From Sipunculus nudus (Eukaryota > Annelida > Sipuncula > Golfingiida > Sipunculidae): a DNA stretch of 64,000 bases. The translations under genes and the position numbers were made by a program. The number at the start of each line of letters is the position of its first letter. The stretch's first letter is position 1. Shown here one piece after another: positions 62,110-64,000 of this stretch. Where the stretch lies: contig CM049322.1 of the NCBI GenBank assembly GCA_026874595.1, positions 9,192,400-9,256,399 of the forward strand. The letters run 5' to 3'. Below the pieces are notes generated by a model. It was given only the letters and a program-made list of their open reading frames with translations, searched no databases and was not told the origin of the DNA.

Positions 62110-63930
62110 TCAGACAATGAACAATGGCTTTTCCACAGAGTATTTTCAGTTAGAGAGAGGGATCCGGAAAGGCGATCCGCTCGCTCCATATTTATTTTAT
62201 TCCTTGTAATAGAAATATTGGCAATGAAGATTAGAAATGACCAAAAATGTAAAAGGAATAGACATTGGAAACACAGAAGTCAAACTATGCATGTTTGCAG
62301 ATGATACAAAATTATTTGTTGACAATGTTAACTTACCTGAAAATGTACTTCGTGTAAGTGAAAGATTTCAATAATATTTTTCTTCACTTAAGTTAAATTA
62401 TACGAAATCAGAGGTTGCTTGCATAGGATCTATAAACATGTGACAAAAAATTTGTATAATCTGAAATGGGTAGACCTCACAAAACCAACCATAAAAATAC
62501 TAAGAATTCATTATTCTTATAATAAGGACTTGATTAATAAAGACAATTTTACACGTGTGGAAAATAACCTTGCAAAAACTATGTCAATATGGAAAAGTCG
62601 AAATCTTTCAATATATGGAAGGGCAGAATTTGCCCGCACATTAGCTCTGTCAAAGGTTTTTTATGTGACAAATATGAAGATATCGCATAAAAACACGTTA
62701 AAGCTTTTTAAAAGACTTCTCTGTGACTTTATTTTGAGGGGAAAAACCTAAACTTAAATATACTACAATAACGGGAAAATATGAAAATGGGGGAATAAAT
62801 GTCCCAGACATTGAGAGCAAGGTAAAATCACAGAGAATTTTGTGGGTCAGGCGGTAAGTTTGTAATCAGCCGTCTATGATTACTGAGATACTGGTGTACA
62901 AGTTAAGGAACATAGGTGGATTAAGCTGTATTAGAAGTAATTTTGATGTTAGTATTCTACCCAAAGTTTTACCTAACTTTTATATCAGGTGTTTTGAAGA
63001 CTGGTCAAATTATGTGTCAGTGGAACCAAAAAAAAAAAAACATGAGGATGTTCTTTATCAGTTTGTGCGGAACAACAAAAATATAACTAAGAATGAAATA
63101 TCTTGGTACAATGATAGAATGCACAGTTTTGGCATTTGTTATATTAAGGATCTAGTTGATGAGAAAGGAGTATGGAAAATACATGATGTATTTAGGAAAA
63201 GTCCCCTTGATTATTTGTACTGGAAAGCATTGAGGAATGCAATACCGTATTACTGGAAGAGAATGTTTATAAACTATGAAGTATAGTCAACAGAGGATGA
63301 TACAGATATTATTGTAACAACTGATGGACATCAGTCCATGGACAAATTAAATTCAAAGAAAATATTTGGCACATTGATTGAAAAAATATGGAAACCTCCT
63401 ACAGCTAAAAATTTTTTTAATACCTTGAACACGAAAAATAATATTGATATTAATTGGAAAGACGTACGAAGGTTTATATAGAACAACAATGGATACACAT
63501 ATAAGAGAATTCCAGTACAAACTATTGAATAATTACATTCCACTGAATGAGCATCTGTATAAGTGGAAATTAAAGGAAACACCCAGATGTTCCTATTGCT
63601 TCAACTAAAATGAAAGTATTGTTTATTCATGTTTGAATGTACAGTTGCCAAAAACCTTTATTTCATAATTTACTCATGGTTGCAAAATAGTGATATTAAT
63701 ATGCCAGACCTATCACTAGATATTATATTGTATGGTATACTCCCAGTCACCTCGAACAACATGCTAATTAACCAGATCTTGATGTTATTTAAATATGTTT
63801 TGTATATGCAAAGAGAGGACAACCCAGCTGCTTTGTTTTCAATATTTCAAAGGATTCTGACCAAGACAGAGGTTACAGAAAGGTTTTTAGCACATGAAAA
63901 AGGTTTAACTTAGAAATGAGGTAAATTAAG
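62110..63930 (+). mobile_element. 3' part of a decayed L1/Tx1-like LINE (reverse transcriptase domain onward)
   Basis: Frames read NNGFSTEYFQLERGIRKGDP then APYLF (RT motif), VIEILAMKIRND and, after a frameshift, CMFADDTKLF, the catalytic FADD box. Downstream come SIWKSRNLSIYGRAEFARTL and ALSKVFYVTN, the thumb region of L1/Tx1-type elements, then NGGINVPDIESK and a long C-terminal part (62876-63286, 63629-63913). At least five frameshifts or stops break it. The 5' part (endonuclease, start of RT) is missing, as in 5'-truncated insertions. The clade call is inference. Confidence 0.85.
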
Positions 63931-64000
63931 AGATGCATGTGATCTAGACTGTTGAATTTTATATTTTTGAATGTGTGGTCAGAATGCCCTTCAATTGTTA

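Overview
The window is animal (metazoan) nuclear DNA: AT-rich, with intron-rich genes, GT-AG splice sites, tRNA-derived SINEs, LINE remnants, many (AT)n tracts and a large satellite array. A receptor combining C-type lectin, SRCR and EGF-like domains, together with an apolipoprotein D-type lipocalin, suggests a lophotrochozoan, most likely a bivalve mollusc. That is inference from gene content; the species cannot be read from the sequence. Layout: (1) 1-4.5 kb is non-coding apart from two weak plus-strand exon candidates. (2) 4.5-19.0 kb, minus strand, is one multi-exon gene for a type I membrane receptor. I could chain 18 exons with consistent reading phases: signal peptide, glycosylated linker, three C-type lectin domains (CTLDs), an SRCR region, four EGF-like modules and a transmembrane segment. 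The exon or exons carrying the cytoplasmic tail and stop codon are not resolved. (3) 19.1-29.1 kb is intergenic, with microsatellites, a degenerate GTA-rich tract and two adjacent foldback structures. (4) 29.1-55.7 kb, plus strand, is a six-exon lipocalin gene of 224 codons. Its first intron is about 19 kb, and about 17.2 kb of that is one satellite array with a 60-bp period, built from 12-bp subunits and organised into higher-order repeats of 4112 and 2805 bp. Later introns hold SINEs, a TA-flanked DNA transposon and a LINE fragment. (5) 56.3-59.35 kb is a decayed tandem duplicate of the lipocalin gene. (6) 59.4-62.1 kb is mostly non-coding, with a degenerate tandem repeat. (7) 62.1-63.9 kb is the 3' part of a dead L1/Tx1-like LINE. 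The receptor is predicted to sit at the cell surface and may bind glycans through its second lectin domain. The lipocalin is predicted to enter the secretory pathway and may be membrane-attached. Nothing in the sequence links the two genes functionally. The strongest unusual signals are the giant higher-order satellite inside a live intron, the mixed lectin/SRCR/EGF receptor with a half SRCR domain and a GC-AG intron, and the tandem lipocalin gene and pseudogene with a possible alternative 3' exon.
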